Notes under the pieces: model-generated
The model's database searches: none
Seen by the model: only the letters and a program-made list of their open reading frames with translations
What the model was told of the DNA's origin: nothing
Made by a program: the position numbers and the translations under genes
Shown here: piece after piece, positions 16,648 to 25,331 of the stretch
Layout of the letters: each line of letters starts with the position of its first letter
Numbering within the stretch: the stretch's first letter is position 1
Source of the DNA: Acidobacteriota bacterium
GTDB taxonomy: Bacteria; Acidobacteriota; Vicinamibacteria; Vicinamibacterales; CAVVIG01
DNA length: 64,000 nt
Assembly (NCBI GenBank): GCA_018268955.1
Contig: JAFDVO010000006.1
Location: 1 to 64,000 of the forward strand
Direction of reading: 5' to 3'

Positions 16648-16678
16648 CACCAACTTCCGACAGGTCTGCCGTGTATAT
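16648..16678 (+). promoter_or_regulatory. Candidate ECF-type promoter, copy 1
   Basis: CAACTT (16651-16656), 16-bp spacer, GTATAT (16673-16678), then CAAC. A near-identical element lies at 17515-17548. The form resembles ECF promoters with an AACTT -35 and a GTAT -10, so the neighbouring sigma factor could use it; that is inference. Confidence 0.45.
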
Positions 16679-16697
16679 CAACGAGGACGACGGCCAG

Positions 16698-17396
16698 ATG
16701 CGTGGTGACGACGAATTGATGCTGGACCCGGCGGTGGAGGCTCGGGTCACCAGCGCGCTGAAGACGCTCGAGTCGATCGAGCCTCCAGCGGAGTTCGTCG
16801 CTCAGGTCATGTGGCGTACCCGCCAGGCGCAGATCGCCCCGAAAAGCGCGCTGAAGGCACGCGTCACCTCCGGGCGTCGCCCCCGTATTCCTGCACGTGC
16901 GTTGCTGATGGGCGTGATGGGCATCGCAGCGGTGGCGCTGATAGCGCTCTTCGTCACCGGCCGGACGCCTGCGCTCGTGTCGGGCACTGAAGGGGCGATT
17001 GGCGGAGCGGCGCGATACGGCGACGATGCTGCGGCGGAGTCTGCCGTCGACGCATTCACGCACACGCCTGCCTACCCACAACTGATGCGGGATCGCACCG
17101 CCCTGCAGCTCCTCGAGCAGCCCGAGGTACAGCGAGTGTTTGCGATGCCGGGCGCCGCAGCGGCGCTGGGGAATAGAGGTATCCGGCAGGCGCTCCTCGC
17201 CGGCGCCACGCTGGCAGACCCGGCAACCGGCAAGCCGTTGGCCTCTCGGGAGTTGAGCTCGCTACTCGCGTCGGCCGCCGTCAGAGCCGTCGTCGCGATT
17301 CCTGCGGTGCAGGCAGCGCTGGACACACCCGCGTTCGTGGACGGCCTCTCCAGGCCAGGCTTCCTGCGGGTCCTTTGCTCGCGCGCGAATCAGTAG
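16698..17396 (+). CDS. Single-pass membrane protein, probable anti-sigma factor, with internal repeat
   Basis: 232 residues from ATG 16698 (GAGGA upstream; GTG 16671 is an alternative but overlaps a promoter-like element). The N-terminal cytoplasmic part (about 65 residues) is followed by one transmembrane helix (LLMGVMGIAAVALIALFV) and an extracytoplasmic domain. That domain holds two similar segments of about 30 residues: LLEQPEVQRVFAMPGAAAAL and LLASAAVRAVVAIPAVQAAL, each followed by a short helix. I know no named family for this domain. Immediate linkage to an ECF sigma gene suggests it restrains the sigma factor at the membrane; no zinc-binding HxxxCxxC motif is seen. Confidence 0.7.
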   Translation: MRGDDELMLDPAVEARVTSALKTLESIEPPAEFVAQVMWRTRQAQIAPKSALKARVTSGRRPRIPARALLMGVMGIAAVALIALFVTGRTPALVSGTEGAIGGAARYGDDAAAESAVDAFTHTPAYPQLMRDRTALQLLEQPEVQRVFAMPGAAAALGNRGIRQALLAGATLADPATGKPLASRELSSLLASAAVRAVVAIPAVQAALDTPAFVDGLSRPGFLRVLCSRANQ

Positions 17397-17514
17397 GCCA
17401 GGCGCCGGCCGGTCGCGGATTGCGCCGCGGCCGTTCGGTCCGAGCCGGGGCGTCGTTTCGTCAGGGTGGGCAGGGAGGCATGGCGCAGAACGGCCGGGAA
17501 TTTCTCAGGAGCCC

Positions 17515-17548
17515 CACCAACTTTCGCGCAGGACCTGCGTATATACCA
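17515..17548 (+). promoter_or_regulatory. Candidate ECF-type promoter, copy 2
   Basis: CAACTT (17518-17523), 15-bp spacer, GTATAT (17539-17544), then ACCAAC. It shares CACCAACTT, CAGG, CTGC and GTATAT with copy 1. No convincing gene follows on the plus strand before the convergent gene ending at 17681. The rest of 17397-17680 shows nothing else I can support. Confidence 0.4.
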
Positions 17549-17680
17549 ACAAGGCGCCGATAACGCGCATGAAGTTGCGACCCACCCGGCACCATGGGGG
17601 TGACGGAGGGGGATGCAAGCACGAGGGGCGTCGTGGGCCGGGGGGCTACGGCGCCCTTCGTGTTGTACGCCGCGACGTGC

Positions 17681-18112
17681 CTATGCGTCCCGCCGCCACA
17701 CGCCGGCCAGACCGGCGGCGGCCAGGCTCACCGCGCCGAGAAGCCCCACCCACAACCCGGCGCCCGTCCGCACGGGTGGCACGGGCGCCATCGGCACGTT
17801 GTCGACGAGTGCCATCGCCTCCGCCCTCGCCTGCGCACGATCGGCGACGGTTCTCGCCCCAGCCGTCATCACCACGACCAGCGTCGTCGTTGCCGCGAGT
17901 CCGGCAAGGGCAATCCATGGGCGCGTGTTCCACTTCCGGCGCACGACCGGCATCACGAGGATCAGGCTGACGAGACCGAGCACCGCGACAAACCAGCCCG
18001 CCGGGTCTGGAATCCCGGGCACGCCAACGTTCCCGACGCTCAGCCACGGCAGGAATGGGCTGACGCCGACAAGAAGGGCGGCACCGAGTATGAGGACGGT
18101 TGAACGGGTCAC
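17681..18112 (-). CDS. Small membrane protein, function unknown
   Basis: 143 residues with about four hydrophobic segments: an N-terminal one (STVLILGAALLVGVSPFLPWL), two central ones, and a C-terminal one ending in WRRDA. The loop between helices 3 and 4 is Pro/Val-rich (DNVPMAPVPPV). No recognised family. The GTG start overlaps the mqnD stop by 4 bp, so it belongs to the mqnB-mqnD transcript and is translationally coupled. Confidence 0.65.
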   Translation of the reverse strand: MTRSTVLILGAALLVGVSPFLPWLSVGNVGVPGIPDPAGWFVAVLGLVSLILVMPVVRRKWNTRPWIALAGLAATTTLVVVMTAGARTVADRAQARAEAMALVDNVPMAPVPPVRTGAGLWVGLLGAVSLAAAGLAGVWRRDA

Positions 18113-18954
18113 GCCTCTTCCACGAACAGCGGTTCTGACGATGGGGGGACGAGTCCGAGTGCGGCCGCTCGGTCGAACAGCGTGGTGACGGCGCGCGTGC
18201 CCTCGAGCCCGAGGTCGATCGAGAAGTCGTTCACGTAGAGGTCGATGTGCTTGTACATCACCTCTTCGCTCATCTCCTGGGCGTGCGCACGCACGTAGGG
18301 CAGGCTCGCGTTCCGGTGGGCGAACGCGTATTCAACGCTGCGTCTCACCAGACGGTTGACCGTCCGCTTCAGGGCGTCGGGCAACGAGCGGCGTATGGCA
18401 ATGGCACCGAGCGGAATCGGCGTGCCGGTTTCGCGCTCCCAGAACTCCCCGAGATCGACGATCTTGTGCAGCCCCTTGGCTTCGTAGGTGAAGCGGTTCT
18501 CGTGGATGATCAGCCCGGCGTCGAACCGTCCGTCGAGCAGTGCCCCTTCGATCTCCGAGAAGACGAGCGGCGTCCGGTCCGTGGCTTCCGGAAAGGCGAG
18601 GCCGAGCAGGAAGTTCGCGGTCGTGTACACACCCGGTATGGCGATCCGCAGCTTCCCGTGTCGGACCTCCTCCGGCGCGATCGGGCGAGCCGAGATCAAC
18701 AGCGGACCACAGTTACGACCGAGCGCGCTGCCTGCGGTCAGCAGCGCGTAGTCCTTCCGGCAATACGCGTACGCGTGGTAGCTCAGCTTCGTGACATCCG
18801 CACGGCCCGCGAAGGCTTCGTGGTTCAGCGCCTCGACGTCCGCAAGGTGTGCCGTAAACGACAGCCCCTCCAGTTCGATGCGGTTGTTGACGATCGCATC
18901 GAACATGAAGCAGTCGTTCGGACACGGGGAGAAGCCGAGGGAGAGGGAAGGCAC
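18109..18954 (-). CDS. mqnD: 1,4-dihydroxy-6-naphthoate synthase MqnD
   Basis: Converts cyclic dehypoxanthine futalosine to 1,4-dihydroxy-6-naphthoate in the futalosine menaquinone pathway. It has 281 residues in the periplasmic-binding-protein type II fold. Hallmarks are the N-terminal LGFSPCPNDCFMFDA, VTKLSYHAY, and the loop GLIIHENRFTYEAKGL; the SPCPND form distinguishes MqnD from MqnA. It starts with GTG. It sits next to MqnB, which acts earlier in the same route. Confidence 0.94.
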   Translation of the reverse strand: MPSLSLGFSPCPNDCFMFDAIVNNRIELEGLSFTAHLADVEALNHEAFAGRADVTKLSYHAYAYCRKDYALLTAGSALGRNCGPLLISARPIAPEEVRHGKLRIAIPGVYTTANFLLGLAFPEATDRTPLVFSEIEGALLDGRFDAGLIIHENRFTYEAKGLHKIVDLGEFWERETGTPIPLGAIAIRRSLPDALKRTVNRLVRRSVEYAFAHRNASLPYVRAHAQEMSEEVMYKHIDLYVNDFSIDLGLEGTRAVTTLFDRAAALGLVPPSSEPLFVEEA

Positions 18955-18969
18955 CGTCTGTGAACCTGG

Positions 18970-19014
18970 GCTGAGACTCGAGAATTGAGACGTTAGACGT
19001 TAGACGTTAGCAGT
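18970..19014. repeat. GACGTTA heptamer array at the 3' end of mqnB
   Basis: Three to four copies of a 7-bp unit (GACGTTA on the plus strand) at about 18987-19010. The array overlaps the end of mqnB and supplies its last codons and the TAA stop. Confidence 0.85.
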
Positions 19015-19673
19015 TGCAGGGACACGCGGCCCAGCGCGGCGATGGCGCCTGGAAGGTCCCACGCGGCGCGGTTGCGACGCTCGACGCGATTGGAGACCGC
19101 TCGCACCTGCGCGAAGGGTACACCAGCGGCGAGGCAGGCGTACGCGAATGCGGCGCCTTCCATCGATTCCACGTCCGCCCGCTCGCGTGCGAGCAACCTG
19201 GCGATCGACGCCTCGTCACCATGAACCGTGTTGACGGTGATGCCCGCCACTTCCGACAGCGCGGCAAGCGCGGGAATGGGCGGCGGCTCGAGGTTGAGCA
19301 GCCTGCCCGACGTCCACGGGTACTCGTCGTCCTTCAGGAGGCCCAGCTGACCAATCGGCAGGAACGCCGGCCCGTCCTCGGCGCCGAGCTCGGGCATCGA
19401 CTCGCTGACGATGTGGACGACGGTTGGTGGCGGGAGATCCGGGTTGAAGCTGCCGCACACGCCGAGGTTCAGCGCGAGGTCATACCCGCCGATCGCCAGC
19501 GCCCGGGTGGTCCAGACGGCAGTCGCCACCATGCCGACCCCGCTCAACAGCACGTCAATCTTGTGGAGACCGAGGATCCCGCTCAGCACACGGTTGTGCG
19601 CCACCGGGTTCGACAGGGCCGAGACGAGCGGCTCGACCTCAGGACGGGTGGCAGCGACGATGAGGACGCGCAT
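18993..19673 (-). CDS. mqnB: Futalosine hydrolase MqnB
   Basis: Nucleosidase that removes the purine base in the futalosine menaquinone pathway. It has 226 residues in the MTA/SAH nucleosidase (PNP_UDP_1) fold: MRVLIVAATRPEVEPL at the N-terminus, GVGMVATAVWT, LNLGVCGSF, and the active-site region DVESMEGAAFAYACL followed by VRAVSNRVE. The final five residues (LTSNV) and the stop are encoded by the GACGTTA-type repeat array, which suggests the original end has been replaced or extended by a few codons. Confidence 0.93.
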   Translation of the reverse strand: MRVLIVAATRPEVEPLVSALSNPVAHNRVLSGILGLHKIDVLLSGVGMVATAVWTTRALAIGGYDLALNLGVCGSFNPDLPPPTVVHIVSESMPELGAEDGPAFLPIGQLGLLKDDEYPWTSGRLLNLEPPPIPALAALSEVAGITVNTVHGDEASIARLLARERADVESMEGAAFAYACLAAGVPFAQVRAVSNRVERRNRAAWDLPGAIAALGRVSLQLLTSNV

Positions 19674-19679
19674 GGGGAT

Positions 19680-19800
19680 TCAGAGGCAGGAGGCTGGAGG
19701 TCAGAGGTTGGAGGTTGGAGGTCAGAGGTTAGGGGTGCAAGGGAACTCTCTGACTTCTCGCTTCTGACTTGTGACTTCTAAGTTCTAACTTCTAACGTCT
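19680..19800. repeat. Head-to-head purine/pyrimidine repeat pair in the iscX-mqnB spacer
   Basis: A left arm of GGTTGGA/GGTCAGA units (19684-19734) faces a right arm of CTTCTGA/CTTCTAA units (19744-19798). The arms are complementary in type, so the transcript can form a long imperfect hairpin. The right arm overlaps the end of iscX and supplies its stop codon. Confidence 0.82.
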
Positions 19801-19998
19801 AGCGTCCTCGTACTCCTCGTGCCACGCCATCTGGATCGCCTCGAGCTTCGGCTCGTTGGACCCCTTTGGGTCATCGTCGAAACCGTCGAGGGCGAGGACC
19901 CGTTCGCGCAGGTCGGTGAACCGGACGGTGAGCGGGTCCACGTCCGGGAACTTCTCGGCGAGCGCGATGCCGATGTCTTCAGCGTCGGTCCACTTCAT
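19792..19998 (-). CDS. iscX: Fe-S cluster assembly protein IscX
   Basis: Small acidic adaptor of the Isc machinery that binds IscS and iron. It has 68 residues, the family length. Key features: MKWTDAEDIGIALAEKFPD at the N-terminus (WTDxEDIAxxL motif), DPLTVRFTDL, and the C-terminal AIQMAWHEEYED. The ATG overlaps the ferredoxin stop by 4 bp. A longer frame from 20229 is an artefact of the overlapping ferredoxin gene. The last codons (ARR, stop) merge into the adjacent repeat array. Confidence 0.94.
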   Translation of the reverse strand: MKWTDAEDIGIALAEKFPDVDPLTVRFTDLRERVLALDGFDDDPKGSNEPKLEAIQMAWHEEYEDARR

Positions 19999-20396
19999 CG
20001 CGCCACCTCCGCCTTCTTTCGGTCGGACTTGCCGAGCTGGATGCCGCCACCCTCCTGCACGTAGTTCCGCGTGTACATGGGCAGCTCGCAGACGACGTCG
20101 CCCTTGATCACCGCCTGGCACCCAAGGCGTGAATGCGGCGTGAGATCCCAGGCCGTATCGAGGCGGTCCGCCTCGTCGTCTTCCATCTCGCTGAGGTTCT
20201 GTGCCCCTTCGCGGATGATCACGTGGCACGTGGTGCAGGCGCAGCTGCCGCCGCAGGCGTGCTCGAGCGAGACGCCGAGGCTCATGGCCACGTCGAGAAA
20301 CGATTCAGGCTTCCCGTGGTGGGAGTATTCCAGCTTGCCGTGTTCGAACTCGACGGTCGTCGGTTCGCCGTCGATGATGAAGGTGACTTTGGGCAT
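19995..20396 (-). CDS. fdx: [2Fe-2S] ferredoxin, Isc type
   Basis: Electron carrier for Fe-S cluster assembly. It has 133 residues. Cluster ligands at about C48, C54, C57 and C93 show the same spacing as the E. coli Isc ferredoxin (6, 3, 36), within ACGGSCACTTC and RLGCQAV; an extra Cys (C52) lies inside the loop. The C-terminus is longer than usual by about 20 residues (GGGIQLGKSDRKKAEVAR). It sits between hscA and iscX as in proteobacterial isc operons. Confidence 0.95.
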   Translation of the reverse strand: MPKVTFIIDGEPTTVEFEHGKLEYSHHGKPESFLDVAMSLGVSLEHACGGSCACTTCHVIIREGAQNLSEMEDDEADRLDTAWDLTPHSRLGCQAVIKGDVVCELPMYTRNYVQEGGGIQLGKSDRKKAEVAR

Positions 20397-20400
20397 AAGG

Positions 20401-22254
20401 CTATAGGCCGTCTACGCTCTTGCCCGCCAGCGCCGCGCGGACGCTGCGGTTCATGGTGACTTCGGCCAGGTGCTGCGTGGCTTCGTTCAGCACCGTGGTC
20501 CACTGCTGGATGGCCTCGCGGTCCTCGGACTTGATGACGTGCTTGAGGCCGGCGAGCGCCTGCTCGATCCGTTTCAGCTCGCCTTCCGCCAGTTCCTCCG
20601 CGACGATCGTCGGGAATTCCGGCGCGCGCATCGTCTTCTCCGTCGCCGTGATCACCGACTCGGCCTCGTTGCGCGCCTCGATCAGCATGCGCGCGGCGAA
20701 GTCCGCCTCCGCATGCTCGAACGAGTCGATGAGCATCTGCTCGACCTGATCGTCTGTGAGGCCGTACGACGGCTTCACCTCGATGCTGGCCTCGACGTTG
20801 GTCCGCAGTTCCGACGCCGTCACACTGAGGATCCCATTCGCGTCGATCTGGAACTGGACCTGGACGCGCGGCATGCCTGCCGGCATCGGCGGGATCCCGC
20901 GGAGCCGGAAGCGCGCCAGCGATCGGTTGTCCTGCACCAGCTCACGCTCTCCCTGCAGCACGTGGATGTCGACCGCCGTCTGATTGTCGACGCCGGTCGT
21001 GAACATCTCGCTGCCGGTGGCCGGGATGGTGGAATTGCGCAGGATGATCTTCGACACGACGCCGCCCATCGTCTCGATGCCGAGCGAGAGCGGGGTGACG
21101 TCCAGCAGCAGCATCTCGCGGTTGCCGGTCACGAGGATGTCTGCCTGCACCGCGGCACCGAGCGCGACCACTTCGTCGGGGTTCAGTTCCGTGTGGGGCT
21201 TCCGGCCGAACAGGTCACCGACCAGCCGGCGTACCAGTGGGATCCGCGTCGAGCCTCCCACCAGCACAACCTCGTCGACCTGGCCCGGCTGAAGGCCGGC
21301 GTCCGCGAGCGCCTGTCGGCACGGCTCGAGCGTGCGCTCGATCACGGGGCGGATCATCGACTCGAAGGTGGCACGTGACAGCGTGACGCCAAGGAGTTCG
21401 GTTTCGTCACGGTCGGACAGATCCCACTTGGCCTGAATCACTGCCTTGCGAATCTGCTGGATGCGCTCGGGCGTACCGTCCGCGGCGAAATCGGCCGGCA
21501 GCCGGTGCCGTGGCGACGCCGACGCGAGATCCCTCAGGATCGCCTCGACGACGAGCATGTCGATGTCGTCACCGCCAAGGTGCGTGTCGCCGTTGGTCGA
21601 GAGCACCTGGAAGACGCCGTCCTCGACGCGCAGAATCGAGATGTCGAACGTACCGCCACCGAAGTCGTACACGGCGATGACGCCGTGATTCTTCTTGTCG
21701 AGGCCGTAGGCCAGCGAGGCCGCCGTCGGCTCATTGATGATCCGGAGGACGTCGAGCCCGGCAATGCGGCCCGCGTCGCGCGTCGCGGTGCGCTGCGCGT
21801 CATTGAAGTACGCGGGAACCGTGATGACCGCCCGGTCCACCGTCGGATCGATGTCACCCTGCGCGGCAAAGTACTCCTCGGCGCGACGCTTGAGTTCGCG
21901 GAGCACGAACGCCGAGATTTCCGGCGGCGTGAACTCGCGCTCGCCGAGGCCGATGCGCACGACCCCGCCTGGCTCGCCAGCCACCTGGAACGGCAGGAGC
22001 CTCGCCTCCTCGTGCACGTCGTCGATACCCTTGCCCATGAAGCGCTTGGCCGAGTACACGGTACGCGTCGAGTCGGTGATCAGGCGGCGCTGCGCCTCGC
22101 GCCCCACGAAGATCGTGCCGTCACTCGACGCCGACACAATCGACGGCACCATGGCGTCGCCACTCCGGTCGCGGATCACAAACGGCACGGCGTCCGTCAC
22201 GTAGGCGACGAGGCTGTTGGTGGTTCCGAGATCGATGCCGACGACTTTGGACAT
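20401..22254 (-). CDS. hscA: Fe-S assembly chaperone HscA
   Basis: Specialised Hsp70 that, with HscB, helps release the cluster from IscU. It has 617 residues. Nucleotide-binding domain: [37 protein letters not shown] and [14 protein letters not shown]; substrate-binding domain: [14 protein letters not shown] onward. Length and operon position (between hscB and fdx) separate it from DnaK. IscU in this operon keeps the LPPVK motif that HscA recognises. Confidence 0.95.
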   Translation of the reverse strand: MSKVVGIDLGTTNSLVAYVTDAVPFVIRDRSGDAMVPSIVSASSDGTIFVGREAQRRLITDSTRTVYSAKRFMGKGIDDVHEEARLLPFQVAGEPGGVVRIGLGEREFTPPEISAFVLRELKRRAEEYFAAQGDIDPTVDRAVITVPAYFNDAQRTATRDAGRIAGLDVLRIINEPTAASLAYGLDKKNHGVIAVYDFGGGTFDISILRVEDGVFQVLSTNGDTHLGGDDIDMLVVEAILRDLASASPRHRLPADFAADGTPERIQQIRKAVIQAKWDLSDRDETELLGVTLSRATFESMIRPVIERTLEPCRQALADAGLQPGQVDEVVLVGGSTRIPLVRRLVGDLFGRKPHTELNPDEVVALGAAVQADILVTGNREMLLLDVTPLSLGIETMGGVVSKIILRNSTIPATGSEMFTTGVDNQTAVDIHVLQGERELVQDNRSLARFRLRGIPPMPAGMPRVQVQFQIDANGILSVTASELRTNVEASIEVKPSYGLTDDQVEQMLIDSFEHAEADFAARMLIEARNEAESVITATEKTMRAPEFPTIVAEELAEGELKRIEQALAGLKHVIKSEDREAIQQWTTVLNEATQHLAEVTMNRSVRAALAGKSVDGL

Positions 22255-22261
22255 AGGTAAC

Positions 22262-22372
22262 GGGCTTCAGGCTCTTGCCCCCCGGCTCCGGGCCGCGTTG
22301 GCTTTCGACGGACCGGCTCTGGGCTTCAGGCTCTTTACTTCCGACTTCCGACTTCTGGCGTCTACGTCGCTG
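22262..22372. repeat. GGCTTCAG/ACTTCCG short repeats in the hscB-hscA spacer
   Basis: Two GGGCTTCAGGCTCTT copies (22262-22275 and 22320-22335), then three ACTTCCG/ACTTCTG units (22337-22358). They are another member of the spacer-repeat set, with its own unit sequence. Confidence 0.65.
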
Positions 22373-22373
22373 C

Positions 22374-23078
22374 TCAGAGCTGCGGTCCGCCCGTGCCGGT
22401 GGCCTCCCGCTCGATCGTGGCGAGCAGGTTGTTGATGTAGTTCCGCTCCAGCACGCGCTCACGCAGGGCGTTCAGCACGGCCTGCCGTCCGGCGTCATCC
22501 CCATCCTGCAGCGCGTCCCACCGTGTCGACAGCTCCTGCAGTTGCGCTTCATGCTCGGCACGCTTGGCTTCAATCGGACCGGCTGCGGTCGCCAGGCGCG
22601 CGCGCCACGCGTCCTCGGGAGCACCCGACGCGCGCATCTCGCGCACGTCGTCGAGTTCCTCGTTGAGCGCGAACACCTCTTCCAGCAACGAGGCAGGAAC
22701 CTTCTTTGCCGCCTCATGGTCGGACGGCTTGAGGACGCCTTCCACCTCCAGCAGGTACGCCACGCGCGATGCAGGCTGCCGCAGCGTGCGGTAGGCATCG
22801 TTGAGGTACGAGGATCGCTCCAGGCTGGCGCGGCGCTCGGTCGGCGTGGCGTTGTAGTAGTAGTCCGGGTGGAACTGGCGGCTGAGGGCCCTGAACTTCT
22901 GCTCGATGAGTGCCGGGTCGAGATTGAGCTTGCGCGGGAGACTGAGGAAAGAGAAGTAGTCGCCCTGACGTCCGAGCGTCAGGATCTTCGTACAGCTCGG
23001 ACAGAAGTGCACGTCGACCGGCGCACCGCCGCCGCACGTACGACAGACCTGAAGATGATGCGTGTGTGAGCTCGTCAT
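22374..23078 (-). CDS. hscB: J-domain co-chaperone HscB with N-terminal zinc finger
   Basis: Recruits IscU to HscA and stimulates its ATPase. It has 234 residues. An N-terminal zinc-ribbon with two CxxC pairs (CRTC, CPSC; residues 12-29) resembles the eukaryotic HSC20/HSCB arrangement. Next come a J-domain with the HPD motif at residues 70-72 (SRQFHPDYYYN) and a C-terminal three-helix IscU-binding domain. It lies 26 bp downstream of iscA. Confidence 0.93.
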   Translation of the reverse strand: MTSSHTHHLQVCRTCGGGAPVDVHFCPSCTKILTLGRQGDYFSFLSLPRKLNLDPALIEQKFRALSRQFHPDYYYNATPTERRASLERSSYLNDAYRTLRQPASRVAYLLEVEGVLKPSDHEAAKKVPASLLEEVFALNEELDDVREMRASGAPEDAWRARLATAAGPIEAKRAEHEAQLQELSTRWDALQDGDDAGRQAVLNALRERVLERNYINNLLATIEREATGTGGPQL

Positions 23079-23104
23079 GGGGCCAGGCTGTGCGGCGAGG
23101 TTCG

Positions 23105-23434
23105 TCAGGCGCCGAACGAGCTGCCGCAGCCACAGGTGGACTTGGCATTCGGGTTGTTGAACACGAAGCCCTTGCTGATCAGGCTCGTGTCGTAATCCAG
23201 CACCGTGCCGTTCAGGTAGATGAGGCTCTTCTTGTCGATGAACAGCTTCGCACCGTCGGGCCCCTCGAACACCGCGTCGCCGAAGCGTGCCTCCCGCTCC
23301 CAGGCGAACGTGTAACTCAGGCCCGAGCAGCCGCCACCCTTCACGCCCACACGCAGACCACCCTCATCGATGCCCTGCTTGGCCATCAACGTGCGGATCT
23401 TCCGTGCTGCGGTTTCGGTGATTTCGATAGCCAT
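23105..23434 (-). CDS. iscA: A-type Fe-S carrier IscA
   Basis: Cluster carrier or iron donor of 109 residues. The three conserved cysteines are present: C36 in GGGCSGLSY, and C101 and C103 in STCGCGSSF. Start ATG 23434. It lies in the order iscR-iscS-iscU-iscA-hscB-hscA-fdx-iscX, the same as E. coli. Confidence 0.95.
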   Translation of the reverse strand: MAIEITETAARKIRTLMAKQGIDEGGLRVGVKGGGCSGLSYTFAWEREARFGDAVFEGPDGAKLFIDKKSLIYLNGTVLDYDTSLISKGFVFNNPNAKSTCGCGSSFGA

Positions 23435-23440
23435 ACGTAA

Positions 23441-23521
23441 ATGCCGGGACAGCCGGGAGGGCCGGGACGTCTTTCACCATCGCGTCCAGGCCATCCAGGC
23501 TTTCCGGTCCTTCCAGGCCTC
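23441..23521. repeat. CCAGGCC/GGCCGGGA short repeats in the iscU-iscA spacer
   Basis: Degenerate units of GCCGGGA (23441-23468) and CCAGGC/TCCAGGCC (23485-23526). The array fills the spacer and touches the end of iscU, next to its low-complexity C-terminal tail. Confidence 0.65.
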
Positions 23522-23950
23522 TCAGGCCGTCGGCTGCGTCGTCGCGCCAGCGGCCGGCTGGCCCTGCGCGTCCTGCTTCTTCTTGTAGTCGCTGATCGCT
23601 GCCTTGATCGCATCCTCGGCCAGCACCGAGCAGTGGATCTTCACCGGCGGGAGCGCCAGTTCCTCGACGATGTCGGTGTTCTTGATCGCGAGCGCCTGCT
23701 CCACGGTCTTGCCCTTCAGCCACTCGGTGGCGAGGCTGGAGCTGGCGATCGCCGACCCGCACCCGAAGGTCTTGAACTTCGCGTCGTCGATGATGCCGGT
23801 CTCGGGGTTCACCTTGACCTGGAGCTTCATCACGTCGCCGCACTCCGGTGCGCCGACCAGGCCGGTGCCGACATTCGGGTCTTCCTTCGGAAGCGAGCCG
23901 ACGTTGCGCGGGTTCTCGTAGTGGTCGATGACCTTGCTGGAATACGCCAT
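23522..23950 (-). CDS. iscU: Fe-S scaffold IscU
   Basis: Scaffold on which IscS-derived sulfur and iron build [2Fe-2S] clusters. It has 142 residues. Ligands: C37 (ECGDVMKL, with D39), C64 (FGCGSAIA) and C107 (KIHCSVLAEDAI). LPPVK at 100-104 is the HscA recognition motif. A Gln/Ala/Thr-rich tail of about 15 residues (KQDAQGQPAAGATTQPTA) extends beyond the usual end. ATG 23950 has GAGGAG 9 nt upstream. Confidence 0.96.
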   Translation of the reverse strand: MAYSSKVIDHYENPRNVGSLPKEDPNVGTGLVGAPECGDVMKLQVKVNPETGIIDDAKFKTFGCGSAIASSSLATEWLKGKTVEQALAIKNTDIVEELALPPVKIHCSVLAEDAIKAAISDYKKKQDAQGQPAAGATTQPTA

Positions 23951-23954
23951 TGTC

Positions 23955-24066
23955 TGGATCTCCTCAATCGCTAATCGCGAATCTTCAATCGCTAAAGTGA
24001 ACCACCGTCGAACTCTGCAATCGGCCCCGCCGTTCCGCGATTCGCGATTGCAGGTTTGCGATTAGT
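23955..24066. repeat. Head-to-head AATCGCT repeats in the iscS-iscU spacer
   Basis: A left arm AATCGCTAATCGCGAATC...AATCGCTAA (23964-23997) and a right arm CGCGATTCGCGATTGC...GCGATTAG (24035-24065) are inverted copies of the same unit found in the recR-ybaB region some 20 kb away. Possible hairpin. Confidence 0.8.
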
Positions 24067-25282
24067 GCACTTCCCACTGCATGGTCGAGAGGTCGACGCC
24101 TTCCTTGGCCAGCTCGTAGAGGGGCGACATCTCACGGAGGCGAGTGACCACCGAGACGAGCTTGTCCGCCACGTAGTCGACTTCCTCCTCCGTCGTCCAG
24201 CGACCAAGACCGAACCGAATCGAGGAATGGGCCAGGTCGTCACCGGCGCCAAGCGCCTTCAGCACGTAGGACGGCTCGAGGCTGGCCGACGTGCAGGCCG
24301 AGCCTGACGAAACCGCCACGTCATTGATGCCCATCAGCAGCGATTCGCCTTCGACATACGCGAACGAGATGTTCAGGCTGTGCGGCAGCCGGTGCTCCAT
24401 CGAGCCGTTGATGAAGATTTCGTCCAGGCCCTTGTGCAGCCGTTCGTTGAGGCGGTCGCGCAGCGCACGCAGGCGCGCGCTCTCGGTCGCCATCTCCGCC
24501 TTCGCGATCTCCGCGGCCTTGCCGAAGCCGACGATGCCGGTCACGTTCAGGGTGCCGGAACGCATGCCGCGCTCATGACCGCCGCCGTCGATCTGCGGCG
24601 CGAGCAGCACGCGCGGGTTACGACGACGAACGTAGAGGGCGCCGACGCCCTTCGGACCGTACATCTTGTGCGCGCTGATGGAGACCAGGTCCACCTTCAG
24701 TGCATTGACATCGAACGGGATCTTGCCGACCGCCTGCACGGCGTCCGTGTGGACGAGAATCCCCTTCTCCTTCGCGATGGCCGCGATCTCGGCGATCGGC
24801 TGGATGACGCCGATCTCGTTGTTGGCCGTCATGATCGAGATCAGGATTGTCTCGTTCGAAATGGCGGCGCGCAGGTCGTCCAGGCTGATCCGCCCGTCCT
24901 TCTGCACCGGCAGGTAGGTGACGCGGTAGCCCTGCTTCTCGAGCCGCTTGCAGGTGTCGATGACCGCCTTGTGCTCGGTCACGGCCGTGATGATGTGGTT
25001 GCCCTTCTCGCGGTACATCTCGGCGACGCCCTTGATCGCCAGGTTGTTCGACTCGGTCGCACCGCTCGTGAAGACGATCTCCTTCGCGTTCGCGCCGATC
25101 AGGTCGGCCACCTGCTTGCGCGCCTTCTCCACGGCCTCTTCCGCTTCCCACCCGAATGGATGGTTCCGGCTCGCCGCGTTGCCGAAGTGCTCCGTGAAGT
25201 ACGGGAGCATCGCCTCGACGACACGCGGGTCGGCGGGGGTCGTCGCGTGGTAGTCCATGTAGATCGGAAGCTTGATGGCCAT
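24062..25282 (-). CDS. iscS: Cysteine desulfurase IscS
   Basis: PLP enzyme that takes sulfur from cysteine for Fe-S clusters and other sulfur carriers. It has 406 residues from ATG 25282 ([16 protein letters not shown]), the family norm; an upstream in-frame extension to 25405 overlaps iscR. PLP lysine K206 is in [10 protein letters not shown], and the catalytic cysteine C330 is in [17 protein letters not shown] on the long, IscS-type mobile loop. Second gene of the isc operon. Confidence 0.96.
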   Translation of the reverse strand: MAIKLPIYMDYHATTPADPRVVEAMLPYFTEHFGNAASRNHPFGWEAEEAVEKARKQVADLIGANAKEIVFTSGATESNNLAIKGVAEMYREKGNHIITAVTEHKAVIDTCKRLEKQGYRVTYLPVQKDGRISLDDLRAAISNETILISIMTANNEIGVIQPIAEIAAIAKEKGILVHTDAVQAVGKIPFDVNALKVDLVSISAHKMYGPKGVGALYVRRRNPRVLLAPQIDGGGHERGMRSGTLNVTGIVGFGKAAEIAKAEMATESARLRALRDRLNERLHKGLDEIFINGSMEHRLPHSLNISFAYVEGESLLMGINDVAVSSGSACTSASLEPSYVLKALGAGDDLAHSSIRFGLGRWTTEEEVDYVADKLVSVVTRLREMSPLYELAKEGVDLSTMQWEVH

Positions 25283-25331
25283 AGGTCTTTTCGTCTCGCT
25301 CACTCGGTCCGGCCCGGGGCCGGACGCCACA

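Noticed and set aside
17569..18188. Plus-strand frames after the second ECF-type promoter
   Set aside because: They are Arg/Pro-rich and lie antisense to a membrane protein gene that overlaps mqnD in the usual coupled way.
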